From the NCBI GenBank assembly GCA_964549995.1, contig CAZJXF010000001.1, forward strand, positions 14,446 through 78,445: a stretch of 64,000 nucleotides of DNA. The letters are read 5' to 3'. Positions 9,158-17,762 of this stretch are shown one piece after another. Position numbers and translations under genes: made by a program. The DNA is from Desulfatirhabdium sp964549995. GTDB lineage: Bacteria > Desulfobacterota > Desulfobacteria > Desulfobacterales > Desulfatirhabdiaceae. The notes under the pieces were generated by a model. The model was not told the origin of the DNA, did no database searches, and worked only from the letters and a program-made list of their open reading frames with translations. Numbering within the stretch: the first letter of the stretch is position 1; the number at the start of each line of letters is the position of its first letter.

Positions 9158-10498
9158 ATGAAAAAACGGTTGGTGTTGGTATTGCTTCTGGTTGTATGCA
9201 TGGCTCTTCCGGCATTCGCCCTCGAAAATCAATTCGGCGGATACTGGAGAACCCGTGCATTTACGGACAAGAATTTTACCGGAGAAGACGAGTCAAAGGA
9301 CCTTGATCTGGACAGGATCGATACCCGGACCCGCTTGTTCTACACGGCCAAATTCAGTGACAATCTCAAGTTCGTCAACAAGTTCGAAATGAACGCCGTG
9401 TGGGGCGGGGCCGGCACCTACGGTCAGCTGGGGGCGGACGGCGCCAATGTCGTCGTCAAACACTCGTACGTCAACTTCAAGCTGAGTGACCACGACTTTC
9501 GGGTCGGCATTCAGGACTATACCGTAGCGCGCGGCTATCTCTTCGACGATGACGCCGCAGGCTTCAAGGCCATTTTCAAGGCTACAGACAATATCTATCT
9601 GCCGATCCTGTATATCAAAGGGTATGAAGGCGGAGCCGGAAAGATCAACGGCAAGTCGGCGGATGACTACGATGTCAATGCCTGGATGTTCTATCCGACG
9701 GTTTATCTGAACAAGGAAACCACCCTGAAGCCCCATTTCACCTACTGGCAGACGGATGACTTCACCCGGGCAGCCGCTCAGGGAGCTCTCTTGTCCGTGA
9801 AAGTTCCGGGTGCGACCAAGCTCGATCTGTATACGGCCGGTCTTGAATTCGACACGAAATTCGATGCCTTCACCATCGGTGCGACCGGTATTTTCGAATT
9901 TGGAAGCGTGGATGTTCCGGTGGCGAGCTACGGAAAAGACAGCTTGGATTTCAAAGGCTATCTCTTCGATCTGTTCGGATCGATGGAGGTCGGGCCAGCA
10001 ACCCTTCGCATCAAGGGAATCTATGCGTCCGGAAACAAGGAGGACAGCTATGCGAACGGTGAATACAAGGCCTTTTACAATCCGGGCGGCAGTGGAACGG
10101 GTGCATCCTATTATTGGGCTGAAATCATGGGATATGGAATCTTCGATGCGCTCGGTGTAGCGACGGCGGACGATCCGACAGGCGAATTCTCCGACAAGAT
10201 TTCCAACCGGATGATCGGCAACATCGGTGCGACCTTCAAGGTGCTGCCAAATTTGGAAGTGGCTGCGGATTTGTGGTACGCCAAAACGGCCGAAGATGTC
10301 TTATTGGCGAACGGTCAATACGGCGACAAGCTCGGCACGGAGTTGGACCTTGTCGTCACCTATGCCATCACCGAAGAATTGAAGTTGGATCTGGTGGGCG
10401 CCTATCTGTGGGCGGATGATGTCATCAACAAGGCCATTTACACGACCAATTCCGCCAATCCCTATGAATTCGGTGCCCAGCTTTCCCTGGAATTCTAA
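9158..10498 (+). CDS. Outer-membrane porin, paralog 3
   Basis: Third tandem porin, 446 residues. It has a classic signal peptide MKKRLVLVLLLVVCMALPAFA followed by LENQFGGYWRTRAF. It ends FGAQLSLEF with the C-terminal Phe. Shared blocks with paralogs 1 and 2 (DRIDTRTRLFYTAKFSDNLKFV, YYWAEIMG, DKISNR.IGN, LWYAKTAEDV) show recent duplication. A short insertion (KINGKSADDYD) distinguishes it. It has its own ribosome site (AAGGAG at about 9147) and a 360-bp upstream region, so it is probably controlled independently of the other two. Confidence 0.87.
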   Translation: MKKRLVLVLLLVVCMALPAFALENQFGGYWRTRAFTDKNFTGEDESKDLDLDRIDTRTRLFYTAKFSDNLKFVNKFEMNAVWGGAGTYGQLGADGANVVVKHSYVNFKLSDHDFRVGIQDYTVARGYLFDDDAAGFKAIFKATDNIYLPILYIKGYEGGAGKINGKSADDYDVNAWMFYPTVYLNKETTLKPHFTYWQTDDFTRAAAQGALLSVKVPGATKLDLYTAGLEFDTKFDAFTIGATGIFEFGSVDVPVASYGKDSLDFKGYLFDLFGSMEVGPATLRIKGIYASGNKEDSYANGEYKAFYNPGGSGTGASYYWAEIMGYGIFDALGVATADDPTGEFSDKISNRMIGNIGATFKVLPNLEVAADLWYAKTAEDVLLANGQYGDKLGTELDLVVTYAITEELKLDLVGAYLWADDVINKAIYTTNSANPYEFGAQLSLEF

Positions 10499-10510
10499 CC
10501 CACAGCATTC

Positions 10511-10547
10511 GGACAAGTGGCAGTCTATCTCCAGCATCCGCTTGTCC
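10511..10547. terminator. Possible hairpin after porin 3
   Basis: GGACAAG (10511-10517) pairs with CTTGTCC (10541-10547), with partial extension of the stem inward. The loop is long and no U tract follows, so the support is weak. Confidence 0.3.
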
Positions 10548-10703
10548 TGAAGGCAGTGCTTCCAGGGGCAGTCGTTGTTGTCAGCATACCGGTAGATCGG
10601 AGTGCGTCAACGAAAGCGCAACCTTTTAATGATCATCCGATCTTACCGGTATGACTTCATTTTTCTTTCGATTCCTGCCTATCGACTCCCGATCCCCTCT
10701 GTA

Positions 10704-11783
10704 TCACAAAAATCTTTGAATATCTCGACCACGAGCCTTGCTGCGGGTGATATACCATTCCATTTCATCTTTGGGAGCGGGTTCGATTTCTGCTGCCGGT
10801 TTCCGCACCAGACGGATGGCATCCGATGGGCAGGTGGTGACACAAAGCCCACAGCCGATGCATTTTTCGCGAATCACTCGATAGGCCGAATCCCCTTCTT
10901 CGATAGCGTTGACTTGGCAGCGTTCTTCCGCGCAAACGCCGCACGCGACGCAGGCATCCGGATCGATCTGGGCATAGAAACTGGATCGGACGATACTCGA
11001 AGCCCCCCAAGCCCCTGCCGAACGAAGGACTCCGCAGCAGCATCCACAGCAATTACAGATGAAATAGTGCCCGTTTTGTACGTTCCAGGTCAGATGCACA
11101 AGGGCCTGTTTTTCGCATTCCTCCAAAAGCGCATAGGCCTCCTGCTTCGTCAATTTCCGGCCGTGTTCGTTCTTGTCGAAAACGCCTTCCACCGGTGCGA
11201 TGGCCATGCAGACTTCCAAGGGTCGGGTGCAGGGATGGTCCATGATGCCCCGTTCCTTTTTGCAGATGCAGTCCTGCACCATGAAGGATTTGCCGTTTTC
11301 GATGATGGTGGATACCCGCTCGAAGGGAAGGGCTTCGTGGGTGCCTTCGATTTCCTTCTCGATGGGAACGACCTGCATGAGTTGCGGCTTGGTCTGGAAA
11401 AATTGTCTTCCAAAAACCTGGTTGTAAGTTTCGCACATCTCGGCCAGCTCACGGTCGAGCCGATGCAGCTGGAATTCATAGATGCCGAAAACCCAGGGCA
11501 ACATCCGAAAAATGTGAACCCCGCCCAGATCGACGTCGAAGATCTGTCCGCGTTTTCCCATCTCGATGAGGTGTGCTTCCAGCCCCTCGAGCGGTCGACC
11601 CGTCCGCTTGGCGATCTGATCGGCGGTTTCGAAATGCAGGCGCAAATCGCAAAAGAGTTCGGCATCCTCGGGTCGGAAGATTCGTTCGAGAATGCGCAGC
11701 TCGATGCCCGAATCCGTTCGGGGAAATCCGTTCGGCAGGGTATCGAGAACATCGGCAAGTTTTTCATAAACATTGGATTGCAT
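10704..11783 (-). CDS. Cysteine-rich 4Fe-4S protein with helix-turn-helix-like N-terminus
   Basis: 359 residues from the ATG at 11783, which has AGGAG just upstream; a longer frame to 11852 lacks this. Residues about 20-110 resemble a winged helix (ETADQIAKRTGRPLEGLEAHL). The middle has CICKKERGIMDHPC...EVC and an unusual CNCCGCCCG cluster. The C-terminal part holds two ferredoxin motifs, CVACGVCAEERCQ and CIGCGLCVTTCP. Such proteins are common in strict anaerobes, but their reaction is not known to me. The gene lies 72 bp downstream of the 11856-13541 gene on the same strand, probably in one operon. It could be an electron carrier or redox sensor. Confidence 0.8.
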   Translation of the reverse strand: MQSNVYEKLADVLDTLPNGFPRTDSGIELRILERIFRPEDAELFCDLRLHFETADQIAKRTGRPLEGLEAHLIEMGKRGQIFDVDLGGVHIFRMLPWVFGIYEFQLHRLDRELAEMCETYNQVFGRQFFQTKPQLMQVVPIEKEIEGTHEALPFERVSTIIENGKSFMVQDCICKKERGIMDHPCTRPLEVCMAIAPVEGVFDKNEHGRKLTKQEAYALLEECEKQALVHLTWNVQNGHYFICNCCGCCCGVLRSAGAWGASSIVRSSFYAQIDPDACVACGVCAEERCQVNAIEEGDSAYRVIREKCIGCGLCVTTCPSDAIRLVRKPAAEIEPAPKDEMEWYITRSKARGRDIQRFL

Positions 11784-11855
11784 AAAAGACTCCTGATTGT
11801 GTGTGAGGATGGTGAATCGGGAAACCAACCATGGAACCGGCACCAAAGCCATTCG

Positions 11856-13541
11856 TCAGCCGATCTGCCTGCTGATTTTCTCGACAATCACCTTGGTGAT
11901 GAGATAGGTCGGCTTGATGCCCTCATCTCCCATGCTTCCGGAGGCGAGAGTCTGGCCGCTGATAAGCGGATTGTCCGAGGCATAGTACGCATATCGCAGC
12001 TTGACATCCGGAGCGAGATACCCTCGGATGATGGCGCCGCTGATGGCTCGCTGGTAGTGCCCGCCTTCCATCTCGAGGCCGATGGCCCGCCAGCTCGAGG
12101 CTTGGAAGCGCTCCAGCACATCCCGGTTCTGCAAGCTCGTTCCCAGCACCGTCACCATCGGTCCGACGAACACGTCGATTTCGCCTTCGAAATCCTCTTT
12201 TCGCAGTTCGTTCTGAACCAGGTAGTTGTGAGGGGTTCCTTCCATGACATGGGCTGTCGCCACCATGATGTCCCCCTTTTTCCCCGGAAGAATCCCGGCT
12301 TTTCCCATGATGGAAATGGACTTCACCGGTTGGCAGCCACACAAGGTCGAGAGCTGCTCCAGCAGCTCGTCCATCGCTTCGTAGGCCTGGGTGCCGAACG
12401 CGTAGTCGATCACGAGCAACACCGGCTCCTGGTTGCGAATGTTGTCCCGCTCGATATGGATGTCGGGATGAAAGGGTACATCGGCCAGTTTACCCATGTC
12501 GATGATCTGGCTGTCGATGAGCATCCCGGATGTATCGGGCAGATCGATGAAACCGTGCCGCCTTGCATAGTCGCGGACCAGCGCTCCTTTTTGCTTCAAA
12601 CCGATCAAAAACCGGTACAGGTCTCCTTCGGGCTTTTCCGGCCCGCTTTCGCAAACGGCTGCATACCCGTACAGAAGGTTGACGATACTGTGCATGTTGG
12701 CGCTGATGATGTGTATCGGCCGTTGGTGGAGCCGATTTTCCTTCAGTGCCCCGCAGATCGCCTGCGCCCAGTGCGGTCCGTAGGCATGGCGTCCGATCAT
12801 GTCCTGCAACGATGGCGTAAAATACACGGCCAACTGCTTGTCTCGGTCCAGTTCTCCGGCTTCGACGCGCTTGCCTAGACCGTATACGATCTGGAAAAGA
12901 CCGTTGTTGGCCTGGTGGCTGGCCCGCATTTCCTCGAGATAATCGAACGTGCTTCGGGTTTCCTGGTAGGTCCTGCCAAGGAGAATACTCAAATTCCAGA
13001 TGGCCTGATCCAACTCACGGCCCTTCAGCCCATCGACGTTCCGTACGGTCGCTTCGAGATCTTTCCAATTGACGCTGATCTCACCGGATTCATCCCGCAT
13101 CTGCGCGTGAATCTTGTGGGCTTCGATGTTCAGGAAAGTCAGATGGGTCAGTACGTCGTATACCTCGCTCAGACCGGTCGTGATGACAAAGCACATCTGC
13201 TCTTCGCTCACCCGGTAGGAAATCCGCCTTCGCTTGACGGGGACGATCTTCTCGAAGCCCGTTTGATCGAATTCATCCTTTGCTGTCAGAACGACCCGGG
13301 TGCAGGATTCAATCCCCTTCGGCAGTCGGTCCAGCACATATTCAAGCCCTTTGAGCTCGATGCTGCGCGGATCGTTCATCGTTCCGTAGATTTCGGGGCT
13401 GAGAATCCGTAGCGCGTTTTCGAGCGTCTTCCCCGATCTACCGGAAGGGCGGTACATCCCCCGAAGGGCAAGGGCGTCTGCGATCGTCTTGAAACTGCGG
13501 ATGGCGATCCGGCTCTTTTGGCTTCGACTCAATTCATTCAA
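11856..13541 (-). CDS. Conserved protein of unknown function, nucleoside-phosphorylase-like C-terminal half (DUF6909-type)
   Basis: 561 residues. The start is a TTG at 13541 chosen because AGGAGGG sits 8 bases upstream in the coding sense. The C-terminal half has SIMGKAGILPGKKGDIMVA and GLEMEGGHYQRAI, reminiscent of the glycine loop and the EMEG signature of the purine nucleoside phosphorylase fold. The N-terminal half (about 1-250) is helical and unassigned. From memory it resembles the family named DUF6909 in anaerobes; this should be confirmed by a profile search. It is followed by the Cys-rich ferredoxin gene, so the two probably act together. No signal peptide or membrane segment is seen. 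Confidence 0.65.
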   Translation of the reverse strand: MNELSRSQKSRIAIRSFKTIADALALRGMYRPSGRSGKTLENALRILSPEIYGTMNDPRSIELKGLEYVLDRLPKGIESCTRVVLTAKDEFDQTGFEKIVPVKRRRISYRVSEEQMCFVITTGLSEVYDVLTHLTFLNIEAHKIHAQMRDESGEISVNWKDLEATVRNVDGLKGRELDQAIWNLSILLGRTYQETRSTFDYLEEMRASHQANNGLFQIVYGLGKRVEAGELDRDKQLAVYFTPSLQDMIGRHAYGPHWAQAICGALKENRLHQRPIHIISANMHSIVNLLYGYAAVCESGPEKPEGDLYRFLIGLKQKGALVRDYARRHGFIDLPDTSGMLIDSQIIDMGKLADVPFHPDIHIERDNIRNQEPVLLVIDYAFGTQAYEAMDELLEQLSTLCGCQPVKSISIMGKAGILPGKKGDIMVATAHVMEGTPHNYLVQNELRKEDFEGEIDVFVGPMVTVLGTSLQNRDVLERFQASSWRAIGLEMEGGHYQRAISGAIIRGYLAPDVKLRYAYYASDNPLISGQTLASGSMGDEGIKPTYLITKVIVEKISRQIG

Positions 13542-13588
13542 GTGATTCCCTCCTGATGATGGTATCTTTTCAGCGGAAGGGTGTTGCT

Positions 13589-13936
13589 TCAGACATCCAA
13601 CTGACCAGGCGTGAGTCCAAGGGCCTTGGCGATTCTTCGTATATCGGCTTTTCGCAGCTTCGCCTGTGATGCTTCGATGGCATCGACATCGTCTGGGGGA
13701 ATGTTTAGACGAGAGGCCAGTTCTTCCTTCGATATGGATAGATATTCCCGCCAGGAGCGAACGATGGAAAGTCCTCTGCCGACATGCGCTTCGACGACTT
13801 CCTGAGGAATTCCATCCGAAAGGACTTCCTTTTTCGCTAACAGGCGTCGGAGTCGCTCGAATTCATCCCACGGAAGAAGGGCAAAGATCGGTTTGCCCCC
13901 ATGGTGGATCACTTGGTAATCAATAGGTGTGCTCAT
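13589..13936 (-). CDS. Antitoxin-like protein: Phd-like N-terminus plus XRE helix-turn-helix
   Basis: 115 residues from the ATG at 13936 (GGAAGGAAA upstream). The first about 35 residues, YQVIHHGGKPIFALLPWDEFERLRRLL, recall the Phd/YefM antitoxin strand-helix pattern. The C-terminal half, ISKEELASRLNIPPDDVDAIEASQAKLRKADIRRIAKALGL, is a clear Cro/C1-type helix-turn-helix. Proteins of this type are often antitoxins, but no toxin gene is adjacent, so this is an orphan or a plain regulator. It lies 38 bp downstream of the LPS operon on the same strand and may be co-transcribed with it. Confidence 0.75.
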   Translation of the reverse strand: MSTPIDYQVIHHGGKPIFALLPWDEFERLRRLLAKKEVLSDGIPQEVVEAHVGRGLSIVRSWREYLSISKEELASRLNIPPDDVDAIEASQAKLRKADIRRIAKALGLTPGQLDV

Positions 13937-13974
13937 TGCGTTTCCTTCCGGCTTTGATCTTTCAAGCAGCACCA

Positions 13975-15036
13975 TCACGTCTGAATCCTTTTGGCATCGT
14001 TGAGCACACCTACCATTGCCTTGAAAACCGATTCGACATCGATATCCCGCATGCAGACCGGGTCGACACAGCTTCGCCTGAAGCAGGGCGAGCAGGCAGT
14101 TCCAAGGCGGATGACGCGGTGTTGCTTTCCGTATGGGCCCGTCCGCCAGGGGGCCGTCGGCCCGAACAGGGCGACGACGGGGGTTTCGACGGCCGCAGCC
14201 AGATGCATCGGACCCGTATCCGTACTGATGACCCCATCCGCAGCCTCATAGAGGGCTGCCAGTGTCATCAAATCGGTTTTCCCACTGACATCGAGTGCAT
14301 GTTGGCTCATTTGGCTGCGGATGTCATCGATCACCTTCCGATCTTCCGTTGCGCCGGTGAAGACGACAGTGGCGCCAGCTTCTGCAATCAACCGGTCTGC
14401 AACGGCGGCAAACCCGCCGGTTGTCCAGAGCTTCGTCTCCCACTTGGCCACGGGATTGATGCAGACGATCGGGCCTGTATCGGAGAGCGGTTGCAGCAGT
14501 CGCTTGGCCAGACTTCGATGCTCGGTCGTGACAGGCAATCGATAGACGATTTCCTGCACGTTTCGAATGCCGAGGGGCTCGAGCATCAGGAGGTTGCGTT
14601 CGAGGGCATGCACTTCCATGCTGATCGGCGGAATCCGCTCGTTCAGGAACCAGTAGGAATGCTCCATGTGCTCCATGCCCCGGTCGAACCCGATCTTGCG
14701 TTTTCCTCGGCACAAGGTGATCCAGACGGCGCCCTTCAATAAGGCCTGAAAATCGAGAACCACATCGTAAACCGTATCCCGGAGCCTTGCAACAAAATCG
14801 ACCGTCTCTGCCAAGACCGCCTTTCGTTGGCCGGCCCTCCAGTCTCGGATCCAGGATTTTCGTCTGCAAACCAGCACCCGATCGAGCGCTGGATGCCCTT
14901 GTACGAGGGCGGCTGCAGCCTCTTCCACAAGCCAGGTGATGTGAGCGTCCGTAAACGCCTGTCGAAGGGCGTTCAAGGCCGGAAGGGTGTGGAGCACATC
15001 GCCGATGGCGCTCAACTTGACCATCAGAATGTTCAT
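13975..15036 (-). CDS. Glycosyltransferase family 9, heptosyltransferase I-like
   Basis: 353 residues from the ATG at 15036, where MNILMVKLSAIGDVLHTLPAL begins, the hallmark N-terminus of the WaaC/RfaC heptosyltransferases. The C-terminal donor site contains DGVISTDTGPMHLAAAVETPVVALFGPT, diagnostic of GT9. It transfers ADP-heptose (or a related sugar) to the inner LPS core at the cytoplasmic face. The start overlaps the stop of the next GT9 gene as ATGA. It is the last structural gene of the five-gene coupled operon from 19072 to 13975. The symbol waaC fits by similarity, but the acceptor is unproven. Confidence 0.88.
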   Translation of the reverse strand: MNILMVKLSAIGDVLHTLPALNALRQAFTDAHITWLVEEAAAALVQGHPALDRVLVCRRKSWIRDWRAGQRKAVLAETVDFVARLRDTVYDVVLDFQALLKGAVWITLCRGKRKIGFDRGMEHMEHSYWFLNERIPPISMEVHALERNLLMLEPLGIRNVQEIVYRLPVTTEHRSLAKRLLQPLSDTGPIVCINPVAKWETKLWTTGGFAAVADRLIAEAGATVVFTGATEDRKVIDDIRSQMSQHALDVSGKTDLMTLAALYEAADGVISTDTGPMHLAAAVETPVVALFGPTAPWRTGPYGKQHRVIRLGTACSPCFRRSCVDPVCMRDIDVESVFKAMVGVLNDAKRIQT

Positions 15037-16082
15037 GACCGGCTCATGTCCAATACTTCCATCGATTCCTGCAGCACCTGATCCACGGAAACAGCCGTCA
15101 TGCACCGGTGGTCTGTGGGACAATGGGGTTTCATACAAGGGCTGCAGTCGACCGGCACACGGATCAGGCGGGCCGTCTGGCTGACGGGGGAGGTTTGATC
15201 ATGACGGGTCGGACCGAAAATGGCCACAAGCGGCACATTCAGGGCCGCAGCCACGTGCATGAGTCCGGAGTCGTTCGTCACCAGAAGACGGCATGCTGCG
15301 ATCAAGGCCATGGCCTGTCTGAGGTCGGTCTTTCCACACAGCGAATGGCATCGGGAGCCCACCGCCGAGGCGATCGCCTCTCCCAATGTCGTCTCGGATG
15401 GGCTTCCAAAAACGAGAATCCGATCGATTCCCGATCCCAGCATCCGCCGGGACAATTCGATCCAACGGTCTTCCGGCCATCGTTTTGCCGTTCCGAAGGC
15501 GGCTCCGGGATTGATACCGATGATCACCTCGGAAGAATTCGTTCCAAAAAGGGCGAGCTGTTCTTCGGCCCAGAGACGCTCGTCTGTCGAAAGAACCAGT
15601 CGGATCGATCGATCGGGTACCGGGATGCCGACACCTTCCAGAAGGGCCCGGTAATAGTCGAGCTGGTGGAGACTGCGAACGGCCTTCGTTCGATAGACTC
15701 TGTGGGTGAGCAGCAGGGACCGAGCGTCAGCCGCATACCCGATGCGAATGGGCACACGAGATAGCCACAGGAGAAGGGCGGCTTCAAAGGCGTTTTGAAT
15801 CGATATGCCGACATCAAAGCGGAACTGCCGCAGTTCGCTGCACAGGCGGAGGATGCCGCGAGGACCGGCGTGTCGCCCCTCCCGGTCATAGACGAAAATC
15901 CGATCGATATCGGGAAGGTGTCGATAGAGATCCGCCACCCAGGGTTTGGCGAGCACCGTGATTTCGGCCCCCCGAAAATAGGCCCGCACGGCACGGATGG
16001 CCGGAAGGCTCATGACGACATCTCCCACCCAGTTGGCCGAACGGATCAGCACCTTGTCGGCAAGCGGAGAAACCGGTTTCAT
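15033..16082 (-). CDS. waaF: Lipopolysaccharide heptosyltransferase II-like
   Basis: 349 residues starting at ATG 16082, which overlaps the acyltransferase stop as ATGA. MKPVSPLADKVLIRSANWVGDVVMSLPAIRAV carries the NWVGDxVMSxPA signature of WaaF. The C-terminal half has RLLVTNDSGLMHVAAALNVPLVAIFGPT, the GT9 donor-binding motif. The protein adds the second heptose to the LPS inner core. The two GT9 genes next to each other, coupled to a lipid A acyltransferase, make LPS core assembly the firm interpretation. Confidence 0.9.
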   Translation of the reverse strand: MKPVSPLADKVLIRSANWVGDVVMSLPAIRAVRAYFRGAEITVLAKPWVADLYRHLPDIDRIFVYDREGRHAGPRGILRLCSELRQFRFDVGISIQNAFEAALLLWLSRVPIRIGYAADARSLLLTHRVYRTKAVRSLHQLDYYRALLEGVGIPVPDRSIRLVLSTDERLWAEEQLALFGTNSSEVIIGINPGAAFGTAKRWPEDRWIELSRRMLGSGIDRILVFGSPSETTLGEAIASAVGSRCHSLCGKTDLRQAMALIAACRLLVTNDSGLMHVAAALNVPLVAIFGPTRHDQTSPVSQTARLIRVPVDCSPCMKPHCPTDHRCMTAVSVDQVLQESMEVLDMSRS

Positions 16083-17005
16083 GGTCCGTTGGTCCCCTCG
16101 TTTCCGGGAAGAAGGCAGGCATTGGCCGTTTTCCAGCGCTGATGCACCCAGAACCACTGATCCGGGTACCGGCGGATCATGTCTTCGATGGCCCGAGTGA
16201 ACAGTGCCGTATTCGTCTCGATGTCGCTGGTCTTGTCCCGGCTGATGGAGATGGGAAGCTCCGGCTGAAAACACACCTTCCACTTGTGGTTTCCGTCCGG
16301 AAGCAGAAATACCGGGACGACGGGAGCACCGGTTTTTCGGGCGATGACGGCCATTCCCTTGTTGGTGCAGGCGGGCTTTCCGAAGAAGTCCACCCACACG
16401 CCTTCATACCAGTCAACATTTTGGTCCATGAGCATGGCCACAATCCGACCCTTCGAAAGCGCCCGGAGGATGAGCCGCATGGCCCCACGGGAAGAGGGAA
16501 TGAGTTCCGCACCGAAACGGGTGCGAAGCCTTGCGATGACCCGGTCGAGGGGCGCAAAGTCGAGCGGTCGGTACACGATGGATACCGGAAGATCGGCAAG
16601 GGCTGCAGCCGCAGGAAGCAGTTCCCATGTGCCGAAGTGCGCCGTCAAGGCCAACACCCCCCGGCCGCTGCTGAGAGCGGACCGGATGTTCTCGATGCCT
16701 TCGACCCGGAATCTCGTTTCCAATTCCTTCCGGTTTAACCGAAGGTAGCGACCCATATCGAAAAACATCCGCATCAGTCGAGCCATCACCCTTCGGGCCA
16801 GACGGTGCCGCTCCGACAGATTCATGGTTTCCGAAAAGGCGGTGGCAAGATTTTCCAAAACGATGTGTCGATGCTTGCCGTCGAGCGCATACCACAGCAG
16901 CCCCCAAATGCGGCTTTTCAGATCGGCAAGACCGTCGGGTATCCTTCCCATTAGCCGGAGGATGTGCTCGATTGCCCGTTCACAGATCCTGTCGAAATGT
17001 TTCAT
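16079..17005 (-). CDS. Lipid A biosynthesis acyltransferase (LpxL/HtrB family)
   Basis: 308 residues. The protein transfers a secondary acyl chain onto lipid A at the inner membrane. The catalytic HX4E motif is visible as HFGTWE at about residues 122-127. The family motif PDQWFWVHQRWKT lies near the C-terminus. A hydrophobic N-terminal helix would anchor it. It overlaps the upstream GT2 gene by 26 bp and the downstream waaF-like gene by 4 bp, so all three are translationally coupled. The acyl donor and position cannot be told from sequence. Confidence 0.88.
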   Translation of the reverse strand: MKHFDRICERAIEHILRLMGRIPDGLADLKSRIWGLLWYALDGKHRHIVLENLATAFSETMNLSERHRLARRVMARLMRMFFDMGRYLRLNRKELETRFRVEGIENIRSALSSGRGVLALTAHFGTWELLPAAAALADLPVSIVYRPLDFAPLDRVIARLRTRFGAELIPSSRGAMRLILRALSKGRIVAMLMDQNVDWYEGVWVDFFGKPACTNKGMAVIARKTGAPVVPVFLLPDGNHKWKVCFQPELPISISRDKTSDIETNTALFTRAIEDMIRRYPDQWFWVHQRWKTANACLLPGNEGTNGP

Positions 17006-17762
17006 CCGAAATGCCCTTTTCCCACGCCTTGGCGTGCTTCAGAAAAACGTACCATGCGGAATTCATGGCGATGATGAGCCCTGCCGTTCCGTCGAGAAAC
17101 CCAAGCTTGTAGATGTAGCACTCGAACCATTTGACGATGGCATGCAGCACCCCCAACCAGACGTGTCCGCCGCTTCGTCTCCCGGTTTGATCGGCATGAA
17201 CGGTGGAAAAGCGATCGATGGTGGCCAGCTGATCCGAAATGTTGCGGTATACGAGATGATGCAGGGGATGACGCAGGGGGTTCACCCGCCCCTCCACAAC
17301 GAGGGTTTCATGCAGCCCGTCCCCCACCCAGCGGCCTTTCCCGGATCGCACCAGACGGATTTTCCGGTCCGGATACCATCCTCCGTGTCGGATCCACCGT
17401 CCGAAGTATCGGGAAAGGCGGGGCATGGAAAACCCGTTTACGTCTTCTCCTGCACAGGAAAGGGTTTCGACGATTTCCCGGGCCAGTTCCGGCGAAACCC
17501 GCTCGTCCGCATCGAGGCTGAGAACCCATTGCGAGGTGCAGGCCTCGAGGGCGATCTGTTTTTGAGCGGCGTATCCCATCCATGGATGCTCGATGAGCCG
17601 AGCGCCCAATTGACGGCAAAGGGCCTGGGTACCGTCCACACTTCCCGAATCGACCACCAGAATTTCGTCGGCGAAGCGGCAGCTTTCGATCAGACCGGCG
17701 ATGCGGTCGGCCTCGTTGCAGGCGATGACGGCGATGCCGAGGGTGGGCATGGTCGGAGTCAC
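16980..17762 (-). CDS. Glycosyltransferase family 2 (WaaE/KdtX-like)
   Basis: 260 residues with the GT-A fold. LGIAVIACNEADRIAGLIESC and EILVVDSGSVDGTQ form the nucleotide-binding part, and SLDADERVSPEL provides the DxD metal site. The overall pattern with WYPDRKIRLVRSGKGRW and HHLVYRNISDQ matches the LPS core glucosyltransferases of the WaaE/KdtX type. The start used is a GTG at 17762 that overlaps the radical SAM stop (GTGA). An ATG four codons later is an alternative. Confidence 0.87.
   Translation of the reverse strand: MTPTMPTLGIAVIACNEADRIAGLIESCRFADEILVVDSGSVDGTQALCRQLGARLIEHPWMGYAAQKQIALEACTSQWVLSLDADERVSPELAREIVETLSCAGEDVNGFSMPRLSRYFGRWIRHGGWYPDRKIRLVRSGKGRWVGDGLHETLVVEGRVNPLRHPLHHLVYRNISDQLATIDRFSTVHADQTGRRSGGHVWLGVLHAIVKWFECYIYKLGFLDGTAGLIIAMNSAWYVFLKHAKAWEKGISDETFRQDL

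Noticed and set aside
10602..12878. Long plus-strand open frame of about 758 codons opposite the ferredoxin-like and phosphorylase-like genes
   Set aside because: Its translation is rich in His, Asp and Arg without family motifs, and it is the complement of two genes with clear motifs and ribosome sites.
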